Origin: Ktedonobacteraceae bacterium
Lineage (GTDB): Bacteria; Chloroflexota; Ktedonobacteria; Ktedonobacterales; Ktedonobacteraceae
Reading direction: 5' to 3'
Length of the DNA stretch: 64,000 nt
Assembly: GCA_035653615.1 (NCBI GenBank)
Contig: DASRBN010000013.1
Span: forward strand, 39,660 to 103,659
Under the pieces are notes generated by a model. That model had not been told where the DNA came from, did not search any database, and saw nothing but the letters and a program-made list of their open reading frames with translations. The translations under genes were made by a program, and so were the position numbers. Below are positions 49,593 through 59,500 of this stretch, piece by piece. How positions within the stretch are numbered: the stretch's first letter is position 1; each line of letters opens with the position of its first letter.

Positions 49593-52166
49593 TTCCTTTT
49601 GGGGGACTGAAATTGGGGCTTGAAATACCAGTTTTTCGGAATGGCGCATATGAGTATCAGCTTCCTCCCTATCTCCCAATTGCATATAGAGTGAGCTAAC
49701 ACGTTGCATCGCGGCCCTGGCCTCTCCCACCTGATTGTTGCGTAAGTAGACTACCACCTGTTCGCACAGTTTGGCGATGGTTTCATGCAAAATACCCTGT
49801 ATCTTATAAGTCTCGGCCAGTTCGTCGCGTGTTTCTTGCGTTTCTAGCTGGCCTGACTCGGGTGGTATATGCTGCTCTGCCAGAACCGGCTGAGGATCTG
49901 TCACAAATTGCCTTTTCACCTGGGCAACTTCATGATATGAGGAAGGAGTTTGATTGACGCGCCGTAAGAACGAATGCATCTGCTCCTGTCGCGCCTTGCT
50001 CTGCGTGGCTTTGCTCAACAATTGCGAGATCACGATATCCGGCGGCTCAGCTATCTCATCCTCGATTAAGGGACGAGCCTGCCAGACGCGAACAAGCGAC
50101 GGTGATTCTGTGAAGCTATGAAGGCATTGTTGCGCCTGTTCGAGTTGAAGAATCGCGACGCCCGGCAATCCCTCCATAATCAAGCATTGCGCCGCACGAA
50201 CACGCGCTACCAACTCAAAGGGCCTGCATTGCATAGCGAGCATATAGGCATCAACGGCCTTATCGTAGCTGCTGGAGCGGAAATAGAGTTCTCCCAGCAC
50301 AAATTGCAAAGAGTATGCCCTGGTATTGACTGCTGCCGCCTGCCTGTAAGCATCTACTACCCGCTCAAAGAGTTCCGGCCCGGCATCATGAAGATGCCGG
50401 CATATGTTCTCTAGCATCTCCATAAGCACGACCGGGTCCGCATCGGGAGTATGGATGTGGGCGATATGCTGCCGCATAAGCTCCATAAGCGCATCATCAC
50501 CATCAGTTGCCGGTACCGGTTTTGTATCGATCAAATCGTCTGGAGACGGCGTCAATGAGGAGCCAGGCCAGCTTGCGCCATTCACCTGGGCTTTCCGCCT
50601 GAGCGAATCATGAGGAAGCCCCACCCTGGGCGCGATCAATCTGGCTCCTACGTCCCCGACCGGTGCTGGCTGGTCAATTTCCTTAACCACTTGCAACTGC
50701 CTCCTTTTCAATAATCGCTGCATACCCCTGTCCTGGCTTACTTTTACTCGCAAGCGCAGGAATAGTATCAAGCACAACGTCGCTGCCGCGAGAGTTGCCG
50801 AGATACTCGCGGCCAATGGAAGCGCCAGGATCACATTGCTGCCCGCGAACAGGTGCAGCAGCAAGAGCGCCAGGCAAACATGTGTGACCAGTTCAAATAC
50901 GCCGGTAAACAGTGGGGTCAATGCATCTTTCAAGGCGTAAAAGCCGAGGACGATCAGCAGGCCCAATGTCTGCCCTGGTAGTCCGGCGGCGAAGCCAAGC
51001 AAGGCGGTATTGGTCAATGCCGCCGCGTGCCCATTAAATGCCCCATGTTGGAAAAGAATTGAAATAGCAGGTCTGCCCAGGATATATAAAAGAACAGCAG
51101 CAGGGATGCTCAGCAGCGTCGCCGCCCCTACGATACGCCAGACCGTCCAGCTCATGCGTCTATAGCGCCCGTGTGTCGCATAGGTCGTGATCTGGGGCAG
51201 CAGAGCATTCGCCAATGTCACCCCCAGCAGCGTTAAAGGCAAGTTAAACAGCAGCGATGCGTTATGAATAGCGGCAATACTGGCCTTATCGGGCAGGTAG
51301 GTGGCAAGGGAAGTAATGATAATGCCGCCTACCGACGTGACGCCCAGAGTCAGCACATTGGGTCCAAGTAAGCTCAGCAGCTGGCGCAGCCCGGGATGCT
51401 TTACATTCCAGGTAAAGGTGTAACGCGCCCCCAGCTTTACCAGGCCTGGAACCAGCACCGCTACCTGGCAGAAAGCAGAAACGAGCAACCCAACGGTAGG
51501 GCCGTAAATACCAACTGAAGGAATTGCACGAGCGAATAAGATGCCTACTATCAGCCCTACATCATAGATGGCAATCGAGATGGCCGATGGCACGAATTGT
51601 CGTTTGCTATGCAGGACTGCCGTGGCAATGCTGCCCAGCCCCAGAATCAAGGGCTGTAACAACATGATACGCGTCAAGGTGGCGGTAAGCGCCTGTTCTT
51701 GAGGAGTCAGGCCGGGCGCTAATATCTTACTCACGAATTGTGGAGTTATCATTTCGGCCACGATGATAACAGCGGTGAGCGCAACCAGCAGGATATTAAA
51801 GACCAGGCTGACAAAACGCCAGACGTCTTCCCGCCCATGCTCTTTTTCGTAGGCGAGAAATACCGGTACCAGCGCATGTACCAGCGCGCCGCCGGCGATC
51901 AGGTTGAAGATCGTGTCGGGGATATTGAAAGCTACATAGTAGGCGGTCGCGGCAGGGCCTGCCCCAAAGAGCGAGTTGAACAGGGACTGGCGAATTACTC
52001 CCAGTATTTTTGAGGCAAGATAAGCTAGCAGGAGCAGCGTTGCCGCTTCTGTTATACTAAACCTTCGCATGTACAGGCTCTGGCTCAAGCGAAAGCTTCC
52101 AGGCCTGAAGCGAAATGTTCTTCCTGTCCAGCGCTTCAAAGAGCTACCGGTAGTAATGTTCAGCAT
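49566..52166 (-). CDS. murJ: MurJ-type lipid II flippase fused to a C-terminal TPR-like domain
   Basis: The 866-residue protein has a MurJ (MVIN) core of about 14 spans (residues about 38-500), with ASKILGVIRQSLFNSLFGAG, FNIPDTIFNLIAGGALVHALVPVF, and PLTLLGVTLANALLPQ. MurJ flips lipid II for peptidoglycan synthesis. The usual length is about 510; here about 360 more residues follow: a basic linker, then a helical region with TPR-like pairs (SLQFVLGELYFRSSSYDKAVDAYMLAMQ, VVVYLRNNQVGEARAAMQRVSSLYMQLGDREEADTH). It must be cytoplasmic and may bind partner proteins. An ATG at 52070 would remove 32 basic N-terminal residues. Confidence 0.88.
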   Translation of the reverse strand: MLNITTGSSLKRWTGRTFRFRPGSFRLSQSLYMRRFSITEAATLLLLAYLASKILGVIRQSLFNSLFGAGPAATAYYVAFNIPDTIFNLIAGGALVHALVPVFLAYEKEHGREDVWRFVSLVFNILLVALTAVIIVAEMITPQFVSKILAPGLTPQEQALTATLTRIMLLQPLILGLGSIATAVLHSKRQFVPSAISIAIYDVGLIVGILFARAIPSVGIYGPTVGLLVSAFCQVAVLVPGLVKLGARYTFTWNVKHPGLRQLLSLLGPNVLTLGVTSVGGIIITSLATYLPDKASIAAIHNASLLFNLPLTLLGVTLANALLPQITTYATHGRYRRMSWTVWRIVGAATLLSIPAAVLLYILGRPAISILFQHGAFNGHAAALTNTALLGFAAGLPGQTLGLLIVLGFYALKDALTPLFTGVFELVTHVCLALLLLHLFAGSNVILALPLAASISATLAAATLCLILFLRLRVKVSQDRGMQRLLKRRQLQVVKEIDQPAPVGDVGARLIAPRVGLPHDSLRRKAQVNGASWPGSSLTPSPDDLIDTKPVPATDGDDALMELMRQHIAHIHTPDADPVVLMEMLENICRHLHDAGPELFERVVDAYRQAAAVNTRAYSLQFVLGELYFRSSSYDKAVDAYMLAMQCRPFELVARVRAAQCLIMEGLPGVAILQLEQAQQCLHSFTESPSLVRVWQARPLIEDEIAEPPDIVISQLLSKATQSKARQEQMHSFLRRVNQTPSSYHEVAQVKRQFVTDPQPVLAEQHIPPESGQLETQETRDELAETYKIQGILHETIAKLCEQVVVYLRNNQVGEARAAMQRVSSLYMQLGDREEADTHMRHSEKLVFQAPISVPQKEGSGPYRFW

Positions 52167-52388
52167 GGCAGTTAAGATTAGATTTTTACCGAAGATTTTT
52201 CAAAAACTGTTCATGCAGCTTCTGCCATATCTTCGTTTTAGAAGTGTTTGCGAGTGAGAGAAGAATCCTCCCCAGATTCCGGCTGTATTAGACCCCTTCA
52301 CTGAACATTATAATTGCTATTATTCATAATTCCTAGCAATATACTCGAAAGTACCCCTGTAGGGACAGTGCCTCGTGCCTATCATGGC
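52167..52388. other. intergenic region upstream of murJ
   Basis: No gene was seen. It includes a family A start CTGTAGGGACAGTGCC at 52359-52374. Confidence 0.45.
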
Positions 52389-52474
52389 ATCCCAACCGGC
52401 TTAGGAGCAGGGCAGTAATTCGTAAGAAGCTGTCACCGCGCTGCTCCTACCAGTATACCTTAACCGGGTTGGAT
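52389..52474. repeat. imperfect palindrome interrupting an oxidase gene fragment
   Basis: ATCCCAACCGGCTTAGGAGCAG (left, 52389-52410) matches the complement of CTGCTCCTA..CCGGGTTGGAT (right, 52441-52474) except for a 14-base insert in the right arm. The right arm covers the last codons and stop of the 27-codon fragment. Confidence 0.6.
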
Positions 52475-52543
52475 GAGTTGTCCTCGCAGGCTGGCTTTTA
52501 ATGGGCTGGCGTCGAGTTCGTGTGTCTTTTGTGCTGTCGTCAT
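52460..52543 (-). pseudogene. N-terminal fragment of an FAD-binding oxidoreductase gene
   Basis: AAAGGAG precedes ATG 52543. The frame MTTAQKTHELDASPLKA then SLRGQLIQPG and stop (52460) matches the start of berberine-bridge-type FAD oxidases, where LRGQ(V/L)xxPGDxGYDEAR is typical. The match breaks exactly where the palindrome begins. Only 27 codons remain, with a healthy ribosome site. Confidence 0.6.
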
Positions 52544-52572
52544 GGTTTTTACTCCTTTAGGCACTTAGGGTG

Positions 52573-52600
52573 AGGGCAGGCACCCGGCATTGTCCCTACA
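52573..52600. repeat. family A repeat, half-copy
   Basis: GGGCAGGCACCCGGC then ATTGTCCCTACAGGAC, between the fragment and the DinB stop (52605). Confidence 0.55.
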
Positions 52601-52604
52601 GGAC

Positions 52605-53096
52605 TTACTCTTTACTAAGGCTATCCAGGCGATCCCGGAAAGCCGCGATCTGGGCGCTGTGTTCGCGTTTATGCCCGTAATACATGTACACAATGACATC
52701 ATCTAGCGAATAGTCCATACCGTACCAGGGGAGCGTTCCAGGTTGGCGCAGCGTTTCCGGCGCGATCTTTCCGACCAGAGACATCACCTGCGCATGCGCG
52801 TCATTGAACTCGTCGAGAACCTCTCTCATTGTTCTCGTTTTGCGTCGCTCTACCTCGGTATCATTAAACTGGCTGCCCAGTTCAATAAACCTGTCCAGAG
52901 AGGGTGCCTGTTGTCTGCTGACAAATCCGGCCAGGATATCGACCAGCACCTGTTCATATGAGGCAAGGTGAGCGATGATGTCCTTGACCGACCAGACCCC
53001 ACAGGCTCCTGGCGTTTCCCAGGCGCTTTCGGGGAACCCTTCGAGCGTTGAGAGAACTGCTGGTTGTCCGTACTTCAAAATGTCTTTTGCGTTCAT
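52605..53096 (-). CDS. DinB-like metal-dependent protein
   Basis: The 163-residue four-helix-bundle protein has the DinB/DUF1706 pattern: WSVKDIIAHLASYEQ (first His), then YYGHKREHSAQIAAFRDRL (two more His) near the end; together they could bind a metal. Families of this fold include thiol transferases and maleylpyruvate isomerases. Substrate unknown. Its ATG overlaps the EamA stop (ATGA), so it is coupled to the transporter upstream. Confidence 0.85.
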   Translation of the reverse strand: MNAKDILKYGQPAVLSTLEGFPESAWETPGACGVWSVKDIIAHLASYEQVLVDILAGFVSRQQAPSLDRFIELGSQFNDTEVERRKTRTMREVLDEFNDAHAQVMSLVGKIAPETLRQPGTLPWYGMDYSLDDVIVYMYYGHKREHSAQIAAFRDRLDSLSKE

Positions 53097-54049
53097 GAGT
53101 TGATCCTTTCTTCTGTTTTGACTTGCGGATGTGCAGCTTGAATTTTGTGCTCATCCAAAGATTGCCCGGCGGTTTTTCTGCCAACGAGAAAGATGCCGAG
53201 TAAGACGATGGCCAGTCCTGCCAATGCGTTGATCCCCACAGTTTCACGCAACAGCAGCGCGCCATAAACCAGGGCCATGCATGGAAGGAGATAAGTAACG
53301 ATGACGGTACGTGTTGGCCCCACATGGTCAATCAGCCAGTAGAAGCAGATGTAGGCAAGGGTTGTGCCGGCCAACGCCAGCCCTAACACGGATGCGATCA
53401 CCGCGCCTGATAGTGGCAGCGTGGGAGGATGAACGGCGAATGCAATAGCGGCGATGGGACCTAGTATACAAGCTCCCATGGCTGTCTGACCAAGAGCGGG
53501 CAGTATCGACGGAAGGCCCGCCAGCAATTGGTGAGCAAGAAGGCCCCCAATAGCATAACTGATTGCTCCGAGCAGAATAGAGCAAACGCCCAGGATGTAG
53601 AATGTCGAGACGCCGGTGTTTAGTGCCGTCGGACCAATGACGATCGCGACGCCCACAATGCCAATAGCGACACCGGCAAAACGCTGCCAGGTGATACGTT
53701 CGCCTCCCGGCCACCAGTGCGAGATGATCACCGTTGCTAATGGGAGCGTCGAGGTCAGGATAGCCGCCAGGCCCGATGGCACATACTGTTCTCCCCAGCT
53801 AATCGCAAGGTATGGGATGATAGCATTGAAGATGGCTACTACCGCAAAGCTTCCCAGGTGTGTATGCCATCCTCTCAGCACCTGCGCTTGAAATGGTACC
53901 ACCAGCAGCAGGCCAATCGTTGCGATCACAAAACGCGCGCCAACCAGGCTCAGTGGTGATAGTTCGGTGACGGCGACGCGAATGAAGAGGAATGATGACC
54001 CCCAAAGCGCCGCCAGGACAAAAAGGACGAGATATTCACGGAATCGCAT
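53093..54049 (-). CDS. EamA/DMT-family permease
   Basis: The 318-residue protein has ten helices in two EamA halves (LAALWGSSFLFIRVAVTELSPLSLVGARFVIA, and AGTTLAYICFYWLIDHVGPTRTVIVTYLLPCMALVYG). It exports small metabolites of unknown kind. The C-terminus has about 35 polar residues. It overlaps the DinB start by four bases and follows the PIG-L gene by twelve, so the three form one operon. Confidence 0.88.
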   Translation of the reverse strand: MRFREYLVLFVLAALWGSSFLFIRVAVTELSPLSLVGARFVIATIGLLLVVPFQAQVLRGWHTHLGSFAVVAIFNAIIPYLAISWGEQYVPSGLAAILTSTLPLATVIISHWWPGGERITWQRFAGVAIGIVGVAIVIGPTALNTGVSTFYILGVCSILLGAISYAIGGLLAHQLLAGLPSILPALGQTAMGACILGPIAAIAFAVHPPTLPLSGAVIASVLGLALAGTTLAYICFYWLIDHVGPTRTVIVTYLLPCMALVYGALLLRETVGINALAGLAIVLLGIFLVGRKTAGQSLDEHKIQAAHPQVKTEERINS

Positions 54050-54061
54050 CTGTTGGCCTCC

Positions 54062-54859
54062 TTATCTCAAGCCCGCGAATAAGTCGTTTTCCACCTGCCT
54101 GCCACCGTTGACGCGACTGAAGACACGGTAATAGCACTGTGTTCCCCATAACTTTTCGCGCTGCTCCTGCGAGAGATTTTCAAGCACATGGTAGGCAGGT
54201 ACTTGCGTCTGGTGGCAGGAGATTGCGCGCGCGACGGTCCTCCAGTAATCCCAGGTATCAATGCGTGTCGTTACCGACCAGTCCGGCCAGGTGATCATGC
54301 CGCGCTTTACGCCATCGATATACATCACCAGGTCGCCAAAGACCGATTGATACACGGCAAACACATCTTCAGTCTCGGCCATGTAATAGAGCTTCGACAC
54401 GCTATACGGGGCGAGTTCCGCATGGTAATGGGAGCGCGGGTCAGCGGCCTCGATGAGAGCTGCCGTGGTGAATTGGCAAATGGCGATATGATCCGGGTGT
54501 CCATATCCTCCATATGGTCCGAAAGTGATGACTACATCGGGATGTACGCGACGCACATGTTCAACGATTTTAGCAATTGCCCCGGCTGGCGGAACGGTAT
54601 CAAGCTCTCCATCCAGGTAATCCAGAAAATGAACGCTGGAAACACCAAGCGTATTCGCGGCTGCTCGTACTTCAGCTTCACGTATCTTTCCCAGCGCCTC
54701 TACCCCTGGATATTCGCTTTCGGCACCCGGCCAGCCACGCTCCCCGCGTGTCGCGACTATGAGCGTAACCTCGATGCCCTCTGCGGCATATTTTGCCAGA
54801 GCGCCGCCATTACCAAGTGATTCATCATCTGGATGGGCCAGAACTGCCATTAATTTCAA
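54062..54859 (-). CDS. PIG-L family (LmbE-like) deacetylase
   Basis: The protein, about 265 residues, starts LKLMAVLAHPDDESLGNGG, with the zinc-binding AHPDDE, then RGERGWPG and GPYGGYGHPDH (third ligand His). These enzymes remove acetyl from N-acetylglucosamine-type sugars, as in mycothiol, bacillithiol or GPI-like synthesis. A TTG at 54859 has AGGAAGTAGGAACA before it and matches the family start; ATGs at 54892 or 54880 are alternatives. First gene of the PIG-L/EamA/DinB operon. Confidence 0.87.
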   Translation of the reverse strand: MKLMAVLAHPDDESLGNGGALAKYAAEGIEVTLIVATRGERGWPGAESEYPGVEALGKIREAEVRAAANTLGVSSVHFLDYLDGELDTVPPAGAIAKIVEHVRRVHPDVVITFGPYGGYGHPDHIAICQFTTAALIEAADPRSHYHAELAPYSVSKLYYMAETEDVFAVYQSVFGDLVMYIDGVKRGMITWPDWSVTTRIDTWDYWRTVARAISCHQTQVPAYHVLENLSQEQREKLWGTQCYYRVFSRVNGGRQVENDLFAGLR

Positions 54860-54914
54860 TGTTCCTACTTCCTTTCCCATAGTATCAAGCAACCAGGTCC
54901 GATTAGATGAGAAC

Positions 54915-54941
54915 AGCCACCAGGCGCTGTCCCTACATTTG
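54915..54941. repeat. family A repeat, half-copy
   Basis: CCACCAGGCGCTGTCCCTACATTTG upstream of the PIG-L start. Confidence 0.55.
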
Positions 54942-55068
54942 TGAGAAGTATAGATGGGAAAAGCAGACGTTACATCGTGGCAAACACGGAGATATTGACA
55001 GCGTTCACACGTAGATGAGAGGAAAATACACGGAGCGAGATTTTTACAGAAATCTGCGAACGCCCGCC

Positions 55069-55095
55069 GGGAGGTTTTTGGGCAAAAAACCTCCC
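55069..55095 (-). terminator. intrinsic terminator of surface-protein gene
   Basis: GGGAGGTTTTT (55069-55079) pairs with AAAAACCTCCC (55085-55095), an 11-bp stem, 36 bases past the stop at 55132 on the minus strand. Confidence 0.75.
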
Positions 55096-55131
55096 AAACG
55101 AGCCTTTGTTACGGTCCATGGCGAAGCAGGC

Positions 55132-56433
55132 TCAGGCCTGGCGCTTCGTGCGGATCACTTCATACTGCTCATAGCCCCTGCGTACACCATGAATGAGATA
55201 GTCGAACGCCCCGCTCTTGCCCTGCGCCTCCCGCACGACGAGCTGCGTCGTATCCAGTTCTACGACATAGAGCTGCAACCACGCGCCGCGTGACGTGAGT
55301 TGAACGGTCAAGCCTGAGGATTCGGTGACGAGCCGGAAGTGCTCGGGTAAGGCGATTACGGCTTTGCCATTGACGAGCTGGCTGCTACCCCGCACATATG
55401 TCCCCGCTTCGCCTCCCTCCAGCGCAACATACACAATTTCCTTTGTTGGATCGGTCGGATGAGCCTGGACAAAGTTTTTGGTGCCCGTCGCGGAGAAGTT
55501 GCCATTCACCTGAACATTGCCATCAAACAATCCTGCCAGGCCAGACTGGGTGAAGCCATGGACGCCAGTGCCACTGTTGCTGGCGCCGTAGACCCCGGTG
55601 CCGCTGCTACCGTCACTTTCACCAAAGATGCCAATACCGTTGCCGGAGATGCCCTGGACGGCGATGTTGCCGCTGAAGCCATAGACGCCGATGCCGGTGG
55701 TGGTGTTGCCTAGGACGCCGAACTTGCCACCATCGCCTTCGACGCCGACGTTGGTGCTTTGACCCTGGACGCCAATGTTATTGCTGTCGCCATAGACACC
55801 GACGCCACTATCACTGCGGCCATCCACACCGTCGGCCCCGTTCGTGCCGGTAGCCTTGACCGCCGGCGTGCCACTCACACTACTGGCCAGGACCCCCGCC
55901 CCACTACTCAAAGTGCTCGTGCTCAATGCGCCGCCGACGGTCAGGTCTTTGTCCATATTGACACTGCCGCCGGCGAAATGGCCTGCCAGACCGGTGCTGG
56001 TGATGGCAACGAGGGCGGTGCCACTACTACTGGTGGCTGAGACCCCGGTGCCGCTATCACTGGTCGCATCCACGCCGTCGGCCCCGTTCGTGCCTGTGGC
56101 ACTCGCCGCCGGCGTGCCCGCTTTGCTGCTGGTAAAGATTCCTTTCTTGGGAATGTCTGCCGCCTGGGCCGTCCCGCCGCCCAGTTGCAGCAGTGCGCCC
56201 GCTCCCACGCTCACTGCCGCCATCCCCACACCTTTCGCCAGCATCTTCCTGCGGCTGCTCCCACGGAGATGAGTGGGTATCTGCGACCCGGCTGGCATCT
56301 CTTCCTCAGAAGCTTTCGGAAGTTGCGCATGTCCTTTCATCAGTTCCTCCTGCAGGCGACCATTCGCCTGGTTCAACCCGGCCTCCCCTGTCGCCTGCGC
56401 GTTCCGGGTTGGCTCCTCAGATGGTGTGTTCAT
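55132..56433 (-). CDS. Tat-exported, repeat-rich surface protein
   Basis: The 433-residue protein has a polar N-terminus, then a twin-arginine signal (SSRRKMLAKGVGMAAV, followed by SVGAGALLQLGG and a TAQA cleavage site near residue 91). The middle is repeats with G-V-x-x-x-S patterns: GTNGADGVDATSDSGTGV, GVGVYGDSNNIGVQGQ, GIGVYGFSGNIAVQG, GTGVYGASNSGTGVHG, probably a beta-solenoid or trimeric fibre. The C-terminal part (KNFVQAHPTDPTKEIVYVALEG then LPEHFRLVTESSGLTVQLT) is a domain shared by many bacterial surface proteins. Role unknown; perhaps envelope or exospore structure. It is monocistronic with a terminator. Confidence 0.78.
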   Translation of the reverse strand: MNTPSEEPTRNAQATGEAGLNQANGRLQEELMKGHAQLPKASEEEMPAGSQIPTHLRGSSRRKMLAKGVGMAAVSVGAGALLQLGGGTAQAADIPKKGIFTSSKAGTPAASATGTNGADGVDATSDSGTGVSATSSSGTALVAITSTGLAGHFAGGSVNMDKDLTVGGALSTSTLSSGAGVLASSVSGTPAVKATGTNGADGVDGRSDSGVGVYGDSNNIGVQGQSTNVGVEGDGGKFGVLGNTTTGIGVYGFSGNIAVQGISGNGIGIFGESDGSSGTGVYGASNSGTGVHGFTQSGLAGLFDGNVQVNGNFSATGTKNFVQAHPTDPTKEIVYVALEGGEAGTYVRGSSQLVNGKAVIALPEHFRLVTESSGLTVQLTSRGAWLQLYVVELDTTQLVVREAQGKSGAFDYLIHGVRRGYEQYEVIRTKRQA

Positions 56434-56579
56434 TGTTATCTCCTTTCCTTCCAGGGCAATCTTCTTTACGTAAGGTAAGCACCTTACTAGCTGCCTACTG
56501 ATAGGAAATGTACTCGATTAAAGCTATGAACACATCGGTAGGATAACGTATCGGATTACGTATTTTTCTAGACTTACTC

Positions 56580-59500
56580 TTATCTTTCCGCCAGGCCTGT
56601 TTCAACTGCCCAGACGGCGATTTGCGTGCGCGAGGTGCAGCCCAATTTGTACATGATGTTCCCAATATGCGTTTCGATGGTGCGTTTGGAGACGACCAGG
56701 CTCTCCGCGATTTCGGCGTTGGATTTGCCCTGGGCAATCAGTAGAGCAACCTCGCGTTCGCGCGCCGTCAGACCGCCGGGCGCCTGTTTAGGTAATTGGG
56801 GATGCTGTTGAGGCAATAAAGCTGTTGCTTGATCCAGGAAATTATTCCGTAGAGGTTCATTATCGATGTTAGTCGCGAGTTCTTCAATCAGTGTTCGGGC
56901 CGCGGCAAACTCTTGTTCAGCCTCTACATTTCTTCCCCGAGCCAGATAGAGATTGCCGCTAGCGAGATAAATGTGCCACAGTACCGGTCGAGCTCCATAC
57001 TCCCTGGCAATCTCACGCGCCCTGGCAAAAGCTGCTTCGGCCTCTATGGGTTGCTGTAAAGCTGCCAGCGCTTCACCGCGTAATTTCAGGATGAGCAGGC
57101 TTCCCTGTCCTTCTCCAACGTTCGGGTCAAAAGCGTCAAGCTCATCGAGGATTTCTAAGGCACGGGCAGGATTACCCCGCGCCAGTTCCAGCTCGCTTGT
57201 CGCGCACCAGAGCAACCGTTGAGCCATCGTTCGCGCCTGGTCACCTGGACTCGAACCGGCCTGAAGTACCTTTTCCGCGTAGGAAAGGTCTTTCATTTGA
57301 ATAGCGGTTGAGGCCAGGTAGCCCGTGGACATACGCGTCCAGAACAACGAACCGACCTCTTGCGCCAATAGCAGCGCCTGCTCAAAGTGTTGCCGCGCCT
57401 GTGGAAGCGCCAGTAGACCTCTATAGATGCCCCCAAGCATGGCATGCGCGGCCGCCTGCCACTGGTGATGTTCAATCTCTTCCGCGATATCTAGACTTGT
57501 CTGAGCCGCCGCCAATGCGCGCGTATACTCACCCTGGGAACCCAGACACAATCCCAACTGGAAGAGGGCATATGCCTCCGCTGAACGTTGACCGATCTCA
57601 CGCGCAATTTTGAAAGCGTTCTGAGCATCATGTTGCGCCTCGGCTAAACTGCCTGCCGCGACCATCATATCTGTATGAAATGTCGGGCCACGCATTGCTA
57701 AGGTGGCCAGGCTCGATGTCAAACCCTGCCGGTTACCGGTTTCTCGAAAGAGTTTTATCGCCTGCGTATAGTAAGCCGTACCCTTAATCAGGTCTCCACC
57801 AAGGTAGCTCGCCATTCCTAATAAATCCAGAGTTTCTGCGATTCCATGCGGGTCGTTGAGCTGCTCAAAAATGCTCAAAGCCTCCTGATGATAGCGCAAT
57901 GCCTCATCTGGTTGCTCTACATTCAGATACCAGTTGCCGACACGATTAAGACTTCGTGCATAGAGCATGGGGTCAGCAAGCGATTGTGCCAGGGCCAGCG
58001 CCTGCCGGAACCAGGTTTCTGTCTTGATATAATCGCGTTCTGCCCATAAAAACCCCAGGTCGATCAGACTTTGCCATTCCGCCTGCCGATTTTGCAGCAG
58101 GCGGGCAGTTTCCAAAGCTCTCGTGTAATTCTGCTCTGCTTGCTCAAATTCACCAAGTGTTTCATGTGCCTGCCCGAGAGCACGATATAATACCGGTGAA
58201 GCTGGAGTTGACGGCAGGTGATCGATAGCTTCCAGAGCCCAGGTGAAATAGTCGACGGCAGCACGGTGTGAGTATAACCGGAGCGCCTTTTCTCCGGCGC
58301 GGTAGGCGTAATCCAGCGTCTTCTCCCATGCTCCTGCTAAGTAAAAATGATAAGCCAGGTCTTCAAGGTAGGCATCGAACGAAAGATGAGGTGTGGGGAC
58401 CAGATTGCTCGCATCCTGGGTGTGATCGTGAGCTGTAGCCGAAATAAGCTTCTCAAGGGTTTCGGCAATAGCCTCATGAAGCATCCTGCGTTCGCGTTTG
58501 AGCAACTGGGTATAAATAGCTCGCCGCGTCAGCGCGTGGCGAAAGGCAAACCGCTCGCCAGATTCTTCAACGACCAGTTGAGCGACAACCAACTCTTTCA
58601 TAATGCGCAGGAGTTGCTGCTCGTCATATGAGGTAAGCTGCTGTAAGAGGGCAAAATCGAAATGCCGCCCCGCGACTGCTGCCAGCGTCAGCACATGCCT
58701 GGCAGATTCTCCCAGGTATTCTGTCCGCCGTTGCACGCCATCCTGAATGCTCTGCGGAACAGAAATCTCGCGAGAAGCACTTCGATTCCAGAAACCTGCC
58801 GCGTAGAAAATATCGCCCGCCGCGATCAGAGTAGTCAGCGTCTCTTCAACGAAAAAGGGATTGCCCTCGGTCAGTGTGAAGAGGGTATCCAGGAGCTCCC
58901 CGTGCAAGAAACGACGCATATCAAGGGACGTATGTTTCGTATCGAAAATAACTGCCAGCATCGTATCGACTTCGACGCGTGTAAGAGGCAGGAGTCGAAT
59001 TTCCTGCGTGAGCCGCGACCTATTCATCTGGGCAAGCCAGTTGCTCAAGGATGGAGGTATTTCGTCATGACGATAGGTAGCAACAAGCAGGATCGATTGG
59101 GACAGAGCATGCCTTGCGAGCGAATGCAGAAAATCCAGGCTGGTATCATCGCTCCAATGCACATCTTCTATAATAAGGAGTACTGGAGACCGCGTTGAGA
59201 GACGGAGAAAAAAATTTGCCAGAACCGCGAAAAGCCGCCGTTTCTCCTGTTCAGGCTCAAGTTGTGAAAGAGGAATAGTTTGATCGGAAACAAATTCGGG
59301 TAGTAAAGGATAGATTTTCCGCACCAGGCTGTTCAGTTCAGCAGCAGGTATATCTGTTGGATGAGAAGCAAAGAGGGAACGTAGCAAATCGAGTAGAGGA
59401 GCATAGGGATAATTACTATCAGCAGGGAAGCAATTCCCTTGCAGCACGAGAAATCCCTGCTTTGCGGCATAGCCTTTAGCCTCGGCGACCAGGCGCGATT

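Noticed and set aside
55459..56501. Several plus-strand frames opposite the surface protein
   Set aside because: Repeats in the surface-protein gene keep antisense frames open; no independent support.
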